Below are positions 55,376 through 63,886 of a stretch of 64,000 nucleotides of DNA, piece by piece. Source of the DNA: Aporhodopirellula rubra (GTDB taxonomy: Bacteria; Planctomycetota; Planctomycetia; Pirellulales; Pirellulaceae); assembly GCF_014192335.1 (NCBI RefSeq), contig NZ_JACHXU010000005.1:310001-374000 (forward strand). The letters are read 5' to 3'. The translations under genes and the position numbers were made by a program. Numbering within the stretch: position 1 is the stretch's first letter; the number at the start of each line of letters is the position of its first letter. A model generated the notes under the pieces. That model was not told where the DNA came from, searched no databases, and saw nothing but the letters and a program-made list of their open reading frames with translations.

Positions 55376-56070
55376 TCGGCTGCCTTGGATTGGTCTGAGT
55401 TCTTCATTTTCAGTGCCCGCTGTCGTTCGACAGAACGTCGCATTAGTTGCAATCGTTCGGCATGCATTTGAGCCACGTTGCTGGTAAGACTGCCTTGACG
55501 TTTTCGGTAGGCCAACACCGTATCCGGCAGACATTGCGACCGAATCCCCAATTGTCTCGCTCGCGCGAACCAATCGAAGTCGTCACTCGTGCGGAGTCGT
55601 TCATCAAACAACCCTACGTGCTCAAATACTTCCCGGCGAAATAGTCCAGCGCCGAGTAAAAAACCTCGCATCACCTTGGCAGGTTCGCTGGCATCTTCCG
55701 TAGACGTAAGCGATGGTGTCTCGACAACCTTCGCAGCCCCCCACACAAATTGGTTTGCGGGATCACCCTGCAATGCCGTCAACAAAGTCGCGAGATGCCC
55801 GGGCAGCCATATGTCATCGGCATCTAAGAAAGCGATCACTTCTCCCGATGCCGCATCGAGCCCCGTGTTTCGTGCTCCGGCAGCGCCGCGGTTTTCTTGC
55901 TCGATGCACCTCACGTCTGAGAACTTGCGAGCGACCGCCGCCGTGCCATCGGTTGAACCGTCATCGACAACAATGACTTCAAGTTGATGGTAGGCTTGCT
56001 GTTGAATACTCCCGATCGCCTCGGACAAATATCTCGCGACATTGTAGGCGGGAATTACAACAGAAATCAT
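55372..56070 (-). CDS. GT2 glycosyltransferase
   Basis: 232 residues. MISVVIPAYNVARYLSEAIGSI, LEVIVVDDGSTDGTAAVARK and VIAFLDADDIWLPGHL are the GT2 signatures. Its stop overlaps the start of the next GT2 gene. The ATG at 56070 lies 10 nt after the HprK-like kinase stop; the longer open frame upstream crosses that gene and is not used. Third gene of a four-gene operon that also encodes a PqqD-like protein. Confidence 0.9.
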   Translation of the reverse strand: MISVVIPAYNVARYLSEAIGSIQQQAYHQLEVIVVDDGSTDGTAAVARKFSDVRCIEQENRGAAGARNTGLDAASGEVIAFLDADDIWLPGHLATLLTALQGDPANQFVWGAAKVVETPSLTSTEDASEPAKVMRGFLLGAGLFRREVFEHVGLFDERLRTSDDFDWFARARQLGIRSQCLPDTVLAYRKRQGSLTSNVAQMHAERLQLMRRSVERQRALKMKNSDQSKAAE

Positions 56071-56080
56071 CGGTTGCGTG

Positions 56081-57184
56081 TCAGACAAGATTGGTGGCCT
56101 CCTCTCGCAAAAGGTTATCCAATGCACCGGGCGAGGAAGGAATCCGCCCCAACTCCAATCGATAGGCAGGCAGCTGCCGAATGCATTTCGCCAGAAACGA
56201 AAACCCGGCGCTTTCCCGAGACGCGTGTTGCAACACCGTTGAAGGAGCAAGCCCCCTGAGAGCTTCCGCACGGGACGTCGGCACGCATCGCGATTGCTCT
56301 CGGTCCGTGATGACCGGACAAACAATGGCGACGATTCGCATTTCACGCTTCAGTTGAGCGCGGAAGGATCGATGGATAAAGAAAAGTGACTTGCCTTCGG
56401 GTCCGATGTTCCGGACCACTCGATCTTTCCAGTCCGGAAAGTGTTCCTGCAGCAATCGGGTGTGAAGTTTCGCGGAGTTGTAAAGACTAAACGCCGTCGG
56501 ATGTGGCTGCAGCATCACGAGCACATAGTCATCACTGACGTAATCCATTCCCGCGTCCAAACACGCGATCGCCGTCGTGGATTTCCCCCGGCCACCACGT
56601 CCGACAATCAGAACGCCCTCACCAGCACGCCCAATCACGGCGGCGTGTGCGACCTGGCCTCCGTTATCCTCTGCCCACCACGAAAAAAGTGTTCGAAACG
56701 GGGCCGCAATCTCCCAGTACGAAAGCTGTTCCACACGATTGATAAAATAGATCGCCTTCCGCTCCTGCCGACTCCACAGTTGAAGAAAACCACAGGACGG
56801 CACATGACTAACGAAAACGTCGCCGTGATCGCGGCGCCACGCATCGTTGTCGCCGATGCTCTGCTCATCGGTCAGCCAGGGCGGGCAGGGGCATTCGGCA
56901 TCCATGTCATCGCCGCAGAAAATCAAAATTTCAAAAGGCCCGCTCGTATTCCCCGTTTGAAGATCGGCGTTTGACTCTGCCGCCCTCTCATCGCGATCGA
57001 TAAGGTGTTCCAAAGGATCGGTGAGGAAGCTCAATCGCTCGCCGGCGAAACGCAGTCGAATCGGATGACCAGCGAGTTCGCAGACAACCGTCGTTTCACC
57101 CACTCGATTCGCTTCAGTTTGAAACGATTCGACCATCCGATGAAAATACTCGTTGAGCAATGAATCGCCGCTGGATTCCTTCAC
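56081..57184 (-). CDS. HprK-like serine kinase-fold protein
   Basis: 367 residues. A P-loop (GRGGRGKSTTA, Gly195 to Lys201) followed by LDAGMDYVSDDYVLV matches the HPr kinase/phosphorylase-like proteins found beside PqqD-type proteins in lasso-peptide and related loci, where the function is unclear. The classical HprK residues for HPr binding are not evident. The first 180 residues are a family-specific domain. It comes 12 nt after the PqqD-like gene, so the two should be cotranslated and may form a complex. Confidence 0.85.
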   Translation of the reverse strand: MKESSGDSLLNEYFHRMVESFQTEANRVGETTVVCELAGHPIRLRFAGERLSFLTDPLEHLIDRDERAAESNADLQTGNTSGPFEILIFCGDDMDAECPCPPWLTDEQSIGDNDAWRRDHGDVFVSHVPSCGFLQLWSRQERKAIYFINRVEQLSYWEIAAPFRTLFSWWAEDNGGQVAHAAVIGRAGEGVLIVGRGGRGKSTTAIACLDAGMDYVSDDYVLVMLQPHPTAFSLYNSAKLHTRLLQEHFPDWKDRVVRNIGPEGKSLFFIHRSFRAQLKREMRIVAIVCPVITDREQSRCVPTSRAEALRGLAPSTVLQHASRESAGFSFLAKCIRQLPAYRLELGRIPSSPGALDNLLREEATNLV

Positions 57185-57196
57185 GACGTTGTCATC

Positions 57197-57625
57197 CTAA
57201 GTTGCCTTGGATTGAGGCCAGCCACGCTCATCGATTTCGTGGATTGGGTCCAACAACAATTGCTCGGACATGTCGTCGTACTTTTCGAATACGAGCTTGG
57301 TATAGGCACCGTCAAATGTGGGAACGACCAACGCGGGTTTTTGCGGGGCATCGACCACGGCGACCAAATCTTCTCGCAACATCCCAGCGATGAACGCGTC
57401 GATTTCTTGCTCCACATCGTTTTTCGGCAATCCGTAATGAGTCGCAATCGCGTCTGCGATCTCGGTGGGTGACACACCGGCAAAGAGCCAGTGGCACACA
57501 CTCGCGGACGTGTGCCGCACGCTGAAATAGCAGCCCGTCTCGAAATGGAGAAGAATGAACTCGCCGTCCAACAATTCTCCAACAACCTGTGGTTCGTTCA
57601 ATTTGTAGAACGGCTGGCTCGTCAT
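57197..57625 (-). CDS. PqqD-family protein (peptide-recognition fold)
   Basis: 142 residues. PQVVGELLDGEFILLHFETGCYFSVRHTSASVCHWLFAGVSPTEIADAIATHYGLPKNDVEQEIDAFIAGML is the winged-helix PqqD fold, which in peptide-modification systems binds the leader of a precursor peptide. A tail of about 40 residues follows. The ATG at 57625 gives a normal PqqD start. First gene of the operon, divergent from the nucleotidyltransferase-fold gene. Confidence 0.88.
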   Translation of the reverse strand: MTSQPFYKLNEPQVVGELLDGEFILLHFETGCYFSVRHTSASVCHWLFAGVSPTEIADAIATHYGLPKNDVEQEIDAFIAGMLREDLVAVVDAPQKPALVVPTFDGAYTKLVFEKYDDMSEQLLLDPIHEIDERGWPQSKAT

Positions 57626-57786
57626 GACGGGTGACTCTCTTTGAAAGCGAGATCCAATAGGCTGGTGAAAAGACACCGTTCGGATGCTAAGAATCCATTT
57701 CGGCAAGCCCGTTTCGGCTTTTCCTTTCACGGGATAAATTAGAGGTTCGTAGAGTCTCTGCCAACCCAGACAATCGTGAAATCCAA

Positions 57787-59001
57787 ATGCCCCGAGTTAA
57801 TACCAAAGACTGGCAACCGGAATACGACGACCTATGGCCCAAACCAGAAGACGAATGGCTCTTGAGAGCGGCCCTTTCATCCCAACCCGACTTCGCTGAG
57901 CACTTTCTCATGTGGCGAAACGAGGCAGGCTACGCGAACTACGACGAGATTGACTACACAACCTGCCGCATCCTCCCGATGGTTCTCAAGCAATTCTTAA
58001 GTGCCGGGCGGGACGATCCGTGGCTACCTAAAATGAAGGCCCTCCACCGATATCACTGGGTCACGACTAAATCGAAACAAAAACACCTCGTCAAACTGAT
58101 AGACGCGTTTGACCAAGCCGGCATTCCGACATTGGTCCTCAAGGGAAATGCTCTGATTGCGGGCAAGTACTTTGACGATGCCGGCGAGCGTCCTCTGCAT
58201 GACCTGGATGTCCTGATTCGGCCCGATGACGAGCCAGCCGCTGCCGAACGACTCCGATCAATGAATTGGACCGATCTCGGCGATGGGCCGCACGCTGAAT
58301 TCCACGCCCGTGTTTGGCAGGCAGAAGATGGAGTGCAACTGGATCTGCACCGCAAACTATTACCTCCCCCGTATGCCTACATCGGTCTGGATGCATTGCT
58401 CCCCTCGTCCCGCAAAGAGTGTTTGAGCGGGATGGAAGTGAGGGTTCCCGACGCGACGCATCTTTTAATGCACTGCGTGGTGCACGGACGACTCTGTTGG
58501 GGCTCCGTGAAGCATCCCTTTTTGTGGGTGGCCGATGCGATGCGAATCCTTCAACGATCCCCAGACGAGATTGATTGGAAACGGCTCAAGAGCGATGCTC
58601 AGAGATTCTCGATTCTTTTTGATGTTCGCGAATCGCTCGGATACCTGCGTTCGCGATTCGACGCACCGATTCCATCTGATTGGCTAAACGAACTCACCGA
58701 AATCCCAATCAGCCGTAAAGAGATGCTGCCATTTTTCCGCTGGACCAACGGTCACGAAATCCACTCGCTCTTAGAACTCAAAGATTTCATGTATGCGGAT
58801 TTCTTGTGTCATCAACAAATGCATAATCAAACACCGACCACACCTCGATTCATTCGATACGCTTGCCAGCGGTTCCATCGTTTGGCAACCAGTGACGCGG
58901 GGCGACGCCGAATCGGATTCCTAGGAACCAAGCTCCGCTACGAAGGCCTGCTCGCGTCGATACGACGTCCTGACTATTTTCAATCGGCGATCGATTCATA
59001 A
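57787..59001 (+). CDS. NTP_transf_5-type nucleotidyltransferase-fold protein
   Basis: 404 residues. LVLKGNALIAGKYFDDAGERPLHDLDVLIRPDDEPAA carries the D-x-D of the uncharacterised nucleotidyltransferase family PF14907, often found with PqqD-like and HprK-like genes. HLLMHCVVHGRLCW and the surrounding helical region are usual for it. Substrate unknown. It diverges from the PqqD operon and is followed 58 nt later by a methyltransferase gene. Confidence 0.87.
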   Translation: MPRVNTKDWQPEYDDLWPKPEDEWLLRAALSSQPDFAEHFLMWRNEAGYANYDEIDYTTCRILPMVLKQFLSAGRDDPWLPKMKALHRYHWVTTKSKQKHLVKLIDAFDQAGIPTLVLKGNALIAGKYFDDAGERPLHDLDVLIRPDDEPAAAERLRSMNWTDLGDGPHAEFHARVWQAEDGVQLDLHRKLLPPPYAYIGLDALLPSSRKECLSGMEVRVPDATHLLMHCVVHGRLCWGSVKHPFLWVADAMRILQRSPDEIDWKRLKSDAQRFSILFDVRESLGYLRSRFDAPIPSDWLNELTEIPISRKEMLPFFRWTNGHEIHSLLELKDFMYADFLCHQQMHNQTPTTPRFIRYACQRFHRLATSDAGRRRIGFLGTKLRYEGLLASIRRPDYFQSAIDS

Positions 59002-59059
59002 ACGACGATCAAAGAAACGTTCGACCCTATCAAGGCATTGACATGCTGAAAAGGAACAC

Positions 59060-59827
59060 ATGAAGTTATTCAGCAAACGAATGCTAAGCCGATGGGGAAT
59101 CCCATCATCGGCGAAATTGCTCAAACAGCTTCACCAGCTCGCCCATTCCCATGAAGCGGCAGGGTGCGCCGTCAACGCCCTGCAAACGGGTGAATTTTCC
59201 GATCAGTCGGGGCGTCATGAATCACTGGGCATCGTCAGAGTTCCCCTCGAACAAGCCGCTCTCCTCGCTTACCTGGCAAATCATTGCGACTCTGATTTAT
59301 CAATCGAAGTCGGTTTTGGTATGGGAATGACCGCGGCCGTCATTCTCGCGTCGCGAGCCCAAGCCGGTCGAATGTTTGATCACCGAATCCTCGATCCGTT
59401 CGGGTTACCCGGAAACGCGGGCAACCAAGTTCAGGATTTCCTTACGGATCAATTTGGAACGTCGTTTCGACGAGTTCGCAAACACTCTCAATTCGCAATG
59501 GCTGAAATGGCTGCGACCACACCTCCGTCGTCATCGTCATTCATTCATATTGACGGTGACCATCGATTTGACTCCGTCTTTACAGACTTTTTCATGGCGG
59601 ACCGGATCCTAAAAGTTGGAGGGTTCATAGTCGTTGATGATGCAAAGTTCCCCGCCATCGACACACTCACACAGTTCATCACGCACAATCGCTGTGACTA
59701 CGAAGTCTCTCGGCTCGAGATCCCCAACACAGCCGTCTATCGCAAAGTCTCCAAGGATCAACGCAGTTGGGATCACTTCACCCCTTTCCCTGTTCCTCAA
59801 ACGCAAAATTGGACATCCGTTGTTTAG
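59060..59827 (+). CDS. Class I SAM-dependent methyltransferase
   Basis: 255 residues. LSIEVGFGMGMTAAVILA is the SAM motif I and SFIHIDGDHRFDSVFTDFFMADRILKVGGFIVVDDAKFP matches the Methyltransf_24 group common in surface-glycan loci. AAGGA precedes the ATG. It may methylate a sugar made by the neighbouring glycosyltransferases, or a modified peptide; the sequence does not decide. Confidence 0.88.
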   Translation: MKLFSKRMLSRWGIPSSAKLLKQLHQLAHSHEAAGCAVNALQTGEFSDQSGRHESLGIVRVPLEQAALLAYLANHCDSDLSIEVGFGMGMTAAVILASRAQAGRMFDHRILDPFGLPGNAGNQVQDFLTDQFGTSFRRVRKHSQFAMAEMAATTPPSSSSFIHIDGDHRFDSVFTDFFMADRILKVGGFIVVDDAKFPAIDTLTQFITHNRCDYEVSRLEIPNTAVYRKVSKDQRSWDHFTPFPVPQTQNWTSVV

Positions 59828-59843
59828 TCAATCTGTTGATGCC

Positions 59844-60074
59844 ATGATCCAAACGAGCGGAGGAATTGAAAGCTCCATGCGATCGCGTCACACCAATCCG
59901 CCGACACCATGGGGAATCGAAATATCGGTTGAAACGGCCGCTGTCGTGGCCGCTGTCATGTCCACTTCCGCGTTCGATAGTCCTCGACTGGCTTGCCATT
60001 CACTGAGATCTGGTTTTACGTCTATGGACGCATGGACCATAAACGGATCGACTTCCAACCGGCCGAGCCCATGA
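59844..60074 (+). CDS. Possible small protein coupled to next gene
   Basis: 76 residues starting MIQTSGGIESSMRSRHTN, then PPTPWGIEISVETAAVVAAV and a Ser/Arg-rich tail. No ribosome site is obvious. Its stop overlaps the ATG of the glycosyltransferase at 60071 as ATGA, as real neighbours in this window do. The W...EI..E stretch vaguely recalls PqqA-like precursor peptides, which is interesting only because a PqqD-like protein is close by. It may equally be non-coding. Confidence 0.35.
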   Translation: MIQTSGGIESSMRSRHTNPPTPWGIEISVETAAVVAAVMSTSAFDSPRLACHSLRSGFTSMDAWTINGSTSNRPSP

Positions 60075-61372
60075 CACTGCTCCTCGCCGCCCAGATCATC
60101 TTTGGCATCATCCTTTTCGTTGCCGTGTTCAATTCCGCTTGGGTTTTCTATCTGGCTACCGTCCTGACCCGCAGGAGGGCACTCCCCGACGACCAGCCAC
60201 TCGGAAAAGCCGCAATCTTGCTGTCGCTTCGGGGAGCCGACCCGAAACTAGCGAGCTGCCTCGATCGTCTGTTGACTCAAGACTATCCCGACTACGACGT
60301 GTTGGTGGTCGTGGACTCCAAAAGCGATCCCGCATGGCCGATCGTTCAAGCCACAATTGAACGACACAATTGTGATCGCTTGCGAGTTTGGCCGCTGACG
60401 AATCGACGACGCACCTGCGGTTTAAAAAACAGTTCGCTGGTGCAGTTACTCGATGAGATTGATGAATCACATCAGGTGATCGCGCTGGCCGACGCCGACC
60501 TTGAAAGCCATCCGACGTGGCTTCGTGAACTCGTTGCCCCGCTTTCCGAACCACACGTGGGAGTTACATTCGGCAATCGCTGGTTCTTACCCGACAGACT
60601 GAATACGGGCTCGCTGGTTCGGCAAGTTTGGAACGGCCCCGGATTGATCGTCATGTCGTTTTTCAAGATCCCGTGGGCGGGGTCCATGGCGATTAAGAAG
60701 TCTCTCGTCGATTCCGGCGACATCCGCGAAAGGTTGGCAACATCCATTGTCGACGACGGCCCCGTTCGCGTCATTGCAAAACAACAAGGGCTGAAAACCG
60801 TTTTCGTGCCCTCCTTAATCATGGCCAACCGTGAAGCCTGCGACCTTCGATTTGCATACAGCTTTATTCGTCGACAACTCACGTGGACACGCACGTACTT
60901 TTCCCGCCTGTGGATCCCATTAGTTGCCTACCACCTTTTCGCCACCTCCGCATCCGCCGTCGCGCAAGTCGTCGCCGTGTTCGGACTGATCAAAGGCGAT
61001 CATCTGTCCGCTGCGTTGGGAGTCATAGGATTTTTCATTTCCCTGACCACCTCGGTCCTGCATCATCTCACGATTGATTGGTGTGCCAGGCGCGCTGTCG
61101 CCGCGCAAGGCGAACGGGCACCTCGCGTCACGGTGGGTGAGTTCCTTCGCCTTCCTTTTAATCTTTCGTTGGCAGCACTCATCGGACTTCTGGCCTCGTT
61201 TGTTGCGACGTTCGCACGCCGAATCGTCTGGCGAGGGGTCACCTACGAGATTCGGGGCCCATGGAACATAAGACTCCTCGGCGAGAACAACGCCAACTGG
61301 CAATCTGCCCCCGCTCCAACGGATAGTCTTGCTGATGGAGCGATGGAACATGCCGCGAATGAGTCTCTCTAA
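60071..61372 (+). CDS. GT2/GT21-like membrane glycosyltransferase (ceramide-type)
   Basis: 433 residues. One N-terminal helix (LLLAAQIIFGIILFVAVF), a GT-A domain with ILLSLRGADPKLASCLDRLLTQDYPDYDVLVVVDS, the metal site in ALADADLES, the DDG catalytic motif in SIVDDGPVRVIAKQQG and RRQLTWTRTY in place of Q-x-x-R-W, then several helices. This is the GT21-like group that includes ceramide glucosyltransferase and HpnI. The lipid acceptor is probably a membrane lipid. Starts at 60032 and 59993 are also open; 60071 is chosen for the helix and the ATGA overlap. Confidence 0.85.
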   Translation: MTLLLAAQIIFGIILFVAVFNSAWVFYLATVLTRRRALPDDQPLGKAAILLSLRGADPKLASCLDRLLTQDYPDYDVLVVVDSKSDPAWPIVQATIERHNCDRLRVWPLTNRRRTCGLKNSSLVQLLDEIDESHQVIALADADLESHPTWLRELVAPLSEPHVGVTFGNRWFLPDRLNTGSLVRQVWNGPGLIVMSFFKIPWAGSMAIKKSLVDSGDIRERLATSIVDDGPVRVIAKQQGLKTVFVPSLIMANREACDLRFAYSFIRRQLTWTRTYFSRLWIPLVAYHLFATSASAVAQVVAVFGLIKGDHLSAALGVIGFFISLTTSVLHHLTIDWCARRAVAAQGERAPRVTVGEFLRLPFNLSLAALIGLLASFVATFARRIVWRGVTYEIRGPWNIRLLGENNANWQSAPAPTDSLADGAMEHAANESL

Positions 61373-61683
61373 ACAAACGAGGCCACCTTACAGCGCGACC
61401 AACGTCGCCAGTGAGCCCGGCTCAGCATCTCGACTATCAACGTGACGCATCGACTTAGTCTGCCGGTGCCCCCTGGGTTCGCACCTACGACAGTTCAGAC
61501 GTGACGGAACGGAATCATGCCTCGTCATCCGATCGTCAATCGTTGACGTCACCCACACAAAACCCGCATTTGAGTTGCAAACACTCACGGCACATCACAT
61601 CGTCCGATCGGCCCTGACACCTGTTAAGATTGAGGCTACTTTGCGCACAATCACTTAACCGATTTCGTTTTCGATCTAGCATC
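61373..61683. other. Intergenic stretch, nothing recognised
   Basis: 311 bp between the GT21-like gene and the next gene. I see no convincing reading frame, hairpin terminator or sigma-54-type site. Confidence 0.5.
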
Positions 61684-62688
61684 ATGACATGGTTCCATCG
61701 ACTCACCGGCGTCGACGAAAACACTCCCGATCAAGTTCGCCAAGAACTACAGATTGAAGACGGTCGGCTCGTTTGCCCAAACGGCAACCGTTTCTGTTTC
61801 GGTCGGTTGGAAACGCCGAAATTGTCGGAACTCCGAAACGCGGTGGAACATATCGAACCAATAGGGCGACCTTCCACGATTAGAGAAGTCGTTGCCGACG
61901 TCCGAACGTTGCACTGTGATCGGAGGAATGAGAATGCGCTTTTCCAGGTCGCCTCACAATTCAACTTGCTGGAAATGACTGGTCCCTCGGTGACGCCAGA
62001 ACGCGGTGTCGGGATTTATGAAGCCGATCCGACGCAAGGGCCCGCATGCGCGATCGCGTGCGGCGCAGGCACCATTTATCGCAACTACTTCGTTCCCGTC
62101 GACGGCTCGGTTGGCCAGTCCATGGACAAACAGATTGACTGTTCATCCGACCTCGGTTTGCATTTGGGCAACCAGACCGGTGAGAAATGGACGATGCGGA
62201 ATGGCTATCTGTTACCGACAGTCGAAGGGCTTCATCAAACCACGAGGCGACTCGAAGAGGCGACAGAAACCGAACTCGACGAACTGCGGGGTGAGCTGCG
62301 AATCGGCCTCCAGTGGCAGACCGATGTGACACTGGCCGATGCCACGCACAAAGTCAGCCAGGCCTATTGTTCGGCTCTGCCGGTAGCGTATGGTTGCGGG
62401 GCGACCGATCAATGGAGCCCGTTCGCACAACTGATACTCGACGCAGCGTACGAAGCGACACTTTGCGCCGGTGTGCTCAACGCAGCTCAAACGGGAGTCA
62501 ACACGATCTACCTAACGCTGCTGGGCGGAGGCGTGTTTGGGAACCGTGACTCCTGGATCACCCGAGCAATCGAACGCGCCTGCTACAAATTGCCGGGACG
62601 AGGCCTCGACCTACGCTGCGTTTCCGTTGTCTTATCCAACCCTGAAGTATCCGATCTGGTAGATCGACTCAACGCAAACATGATTTAG
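61684..62688 (+). CDS. Uncharacterised protein with macro-like glycine loop
   Basis: 334 residues, no signal or membrane segment. ALFQVASQFNLLEMTGPSVTPERGVGIYEADPTQGPACAIACGAGTIYRNYF and later NTIYLTLLGGGVFGNRDSWITRAIERAC are very well-formed conserved-looking stretches. The second resembles the nucleotide-binding loop of macro/PARG-like ADP-ribose domains, and the first their N-terminal strand. I treat that as a suggestion. The ATG at 61684 is the first that gives a normal start; the frame is open to 61630. Confidence 0.8.
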   Translation: MTWFHRLTGVDENTPDQVRQELQIEDGRLVCPNGNRFCFGRLETPKLSELRNAVEHIEPIGRPSTIREVVADVRTLHCDRRNENALFQVASQFNLLEMTGPSVTPERGVGIYEADPTQGPACAIACGAGTIYRNYFVPVDGSVGQSMDKQIDCSSDLGLHLGNQTGEKWTMRNGYLLPTVEGLHQTTRRLEEATETELDELRGELRIGLQWQTDVTLADATHKVSQAYCSALPVAYGCGATDQWSPFAQLILDAAYEATLCAGVLNAAQTGVNTIYLTLLGGGVFGNRDSWITRAIERACYKLPGRGLDLRCVSVVLSNPEVSDLVDRLNANMI

Positions 62689-62748
62689 CGACCGCCGTCC
62701 GAGTACCTGCCAGAGCAACTCTCTTGCGATGCGGTGGTCCCCGATCTT

Positions 62749-63048
62749 TCAGATTTCCTTCTCTATCACGCTATCGATCTTGTCTTGCATGGATTGCTCG
62801 CGGTCGGTGCGTGTTCCCACTTTGATGCTGGTCGTGATTCGGGGGGCACCAAGGGCGTGAACGCGTTCGTGGCAACGTTTGATTGCCGCAAAAACATCGT
62901 CCCAGTCGCCCTCAATGTTCGTGCCGTAGGCGTGCAGTTGGTGTTCCAGTCCGGCTTCCTGCAAGACCTTCTGACACTCGGCGACATACCTGCCTACGGA
63001 TACTCCCACGCCCATCGGGACGACGCACAAATCGACAATGACATTCAT
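62749..63048 (-). CDS. Thiamine-binding-type (MTH1187/YkoF-like) protein
   Basis: 99 residues. MNVIVDLCVVPMGVGVSVGRYVAECQKVLQEAGLEHQLHAYGTNIEGDWDDVFAAIKRCHERVHALGAPRITTSIKVGTRTD is the small ferredoxin-like fold of the MTH1187/thiamine-binding family (PF01910), which binds thiamine or its parts. The ATG at 63048 is where family members start. It lies on its own and converges with the gene at 61684. Confidence 0.9.
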   Translation of the reverse strand: MNVIVDLCVVPMGVGVSVGRYVAECQKVLQEAGLEHQLHAYGTNIEGDWDDVFAAIKRCHERVHALGAPRITTSIKVGTRTDREQSMQDKIDSVIEKEI

Positions 63049-63335
63049 CTCTGTGGATTCCTCACTTTTCGGTTCGGTCAGTTGTTGCACCAACGAGTTT
63101 AAACTCTCGGATCACGAACAGCAGTGGGCTGGCAATAGATTACCCTACCGCCACAGATTCCTCCCGCATGCCGCTCGGAATCAATCTCCGGCGTTCGCAG
63201 AATCGTTTAGTAAATAACGGACTTTCGACGATTGCCGGGTTTCGCTAACCTCCCCACCGCAGAACGATGCGAGGTTCACTTCCGGTGAGCGTAATGAATT
63301 GATGCAGGATGCGAGACGATAACGTTGGAGCGGAA

Positions 63336-63872
63336 ATGAAGACTCGGTTGCCATGGTGCCTTTTATGCCTCCTATTCATCGTTCCGGGCTGTCGGTCCAC
63401 GGCGCCACCCAGCCCAGAGATTTCGGCTGATCTGGCGTCGCCGGATGTGACGACAGCGAAATGGAAACCGGTTTCGTTTGTCGACAAGCCAGACCTCCAG
63501 GCCGGAACGGGTTCGATGGACGCAACCGTCCCACCTGAATTCTCGGAAACCGCGTCAGGACTGAAATATCGCGTTCTGCGGAACTCCGACGGGCGCAAGC
63601 CAACGTCCGCGAGCACAGTGACGGTCCACTACCGCGGATGGCTCAATAGTGGAAAAGTGTTCGACAGCTCGTACGAGCGTGGTGAACCGACCACATTCCC
63701 ATTGAAAAGCGTCATCGCTGGCTGGACCGAAGGGATGCAACTCGTTGGCGAAGGCGGGATGATCGAACTGTGGGTTCCCTCCCGGCTCGGCTACGGCGAA
63801 CGCGGATCCCCCGGCTCCATTCCAGCTCACTCGAATCTTCACTTCATCGTCGAACTCGTGAGCGTCGACTAA
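63336..63872 (+). CDS. FKBP-type peptidyl-prolyl isomerase, lipoprotein
   Basis: 178 residues. MKTRLPWCLLCLLFIVPGC is a lipoprotein signal (lipobox VPGC). After a linker of about 45 residues comes an FKBP domain, with VTVHYRGWLNSGKVFDSSYERGEPTTFPLKSVIAGWTEGMQLVGEGGMIELWVPSRLGYGERGSPGSIPAHSNLHFIVELVSV. It turns proline bonds during folding of exported proteins at the membrane. GGAGCGG before 63336 sets the start. Confidence 0.93.
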   Translation: MKTRLPWCLLCLLFIVPGCRSTAPPSPEISADLASPDVTTAKWKPVSFVDKPDLQAGTGSMDATVPPEFSETASGLKYRVLRNSDGRKPTSASTVTVHYRGWLNSGKVFDSSYERGEPTTFPLKSVIAGWTEGMQLVGEGGMIELWVPSRLGYGERGSPGSIPAHSNLHFIVELVSVD

Positions 63873-63886
63873 AACGCCGGCGGCGC

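Noticed and set aside
63070-63140. Sigma-54-like site on the minus strand before the thiamine-binding-type gene
   Set aside because: Only GG and GC spacing fits; the bases between them do not follow the consensus.
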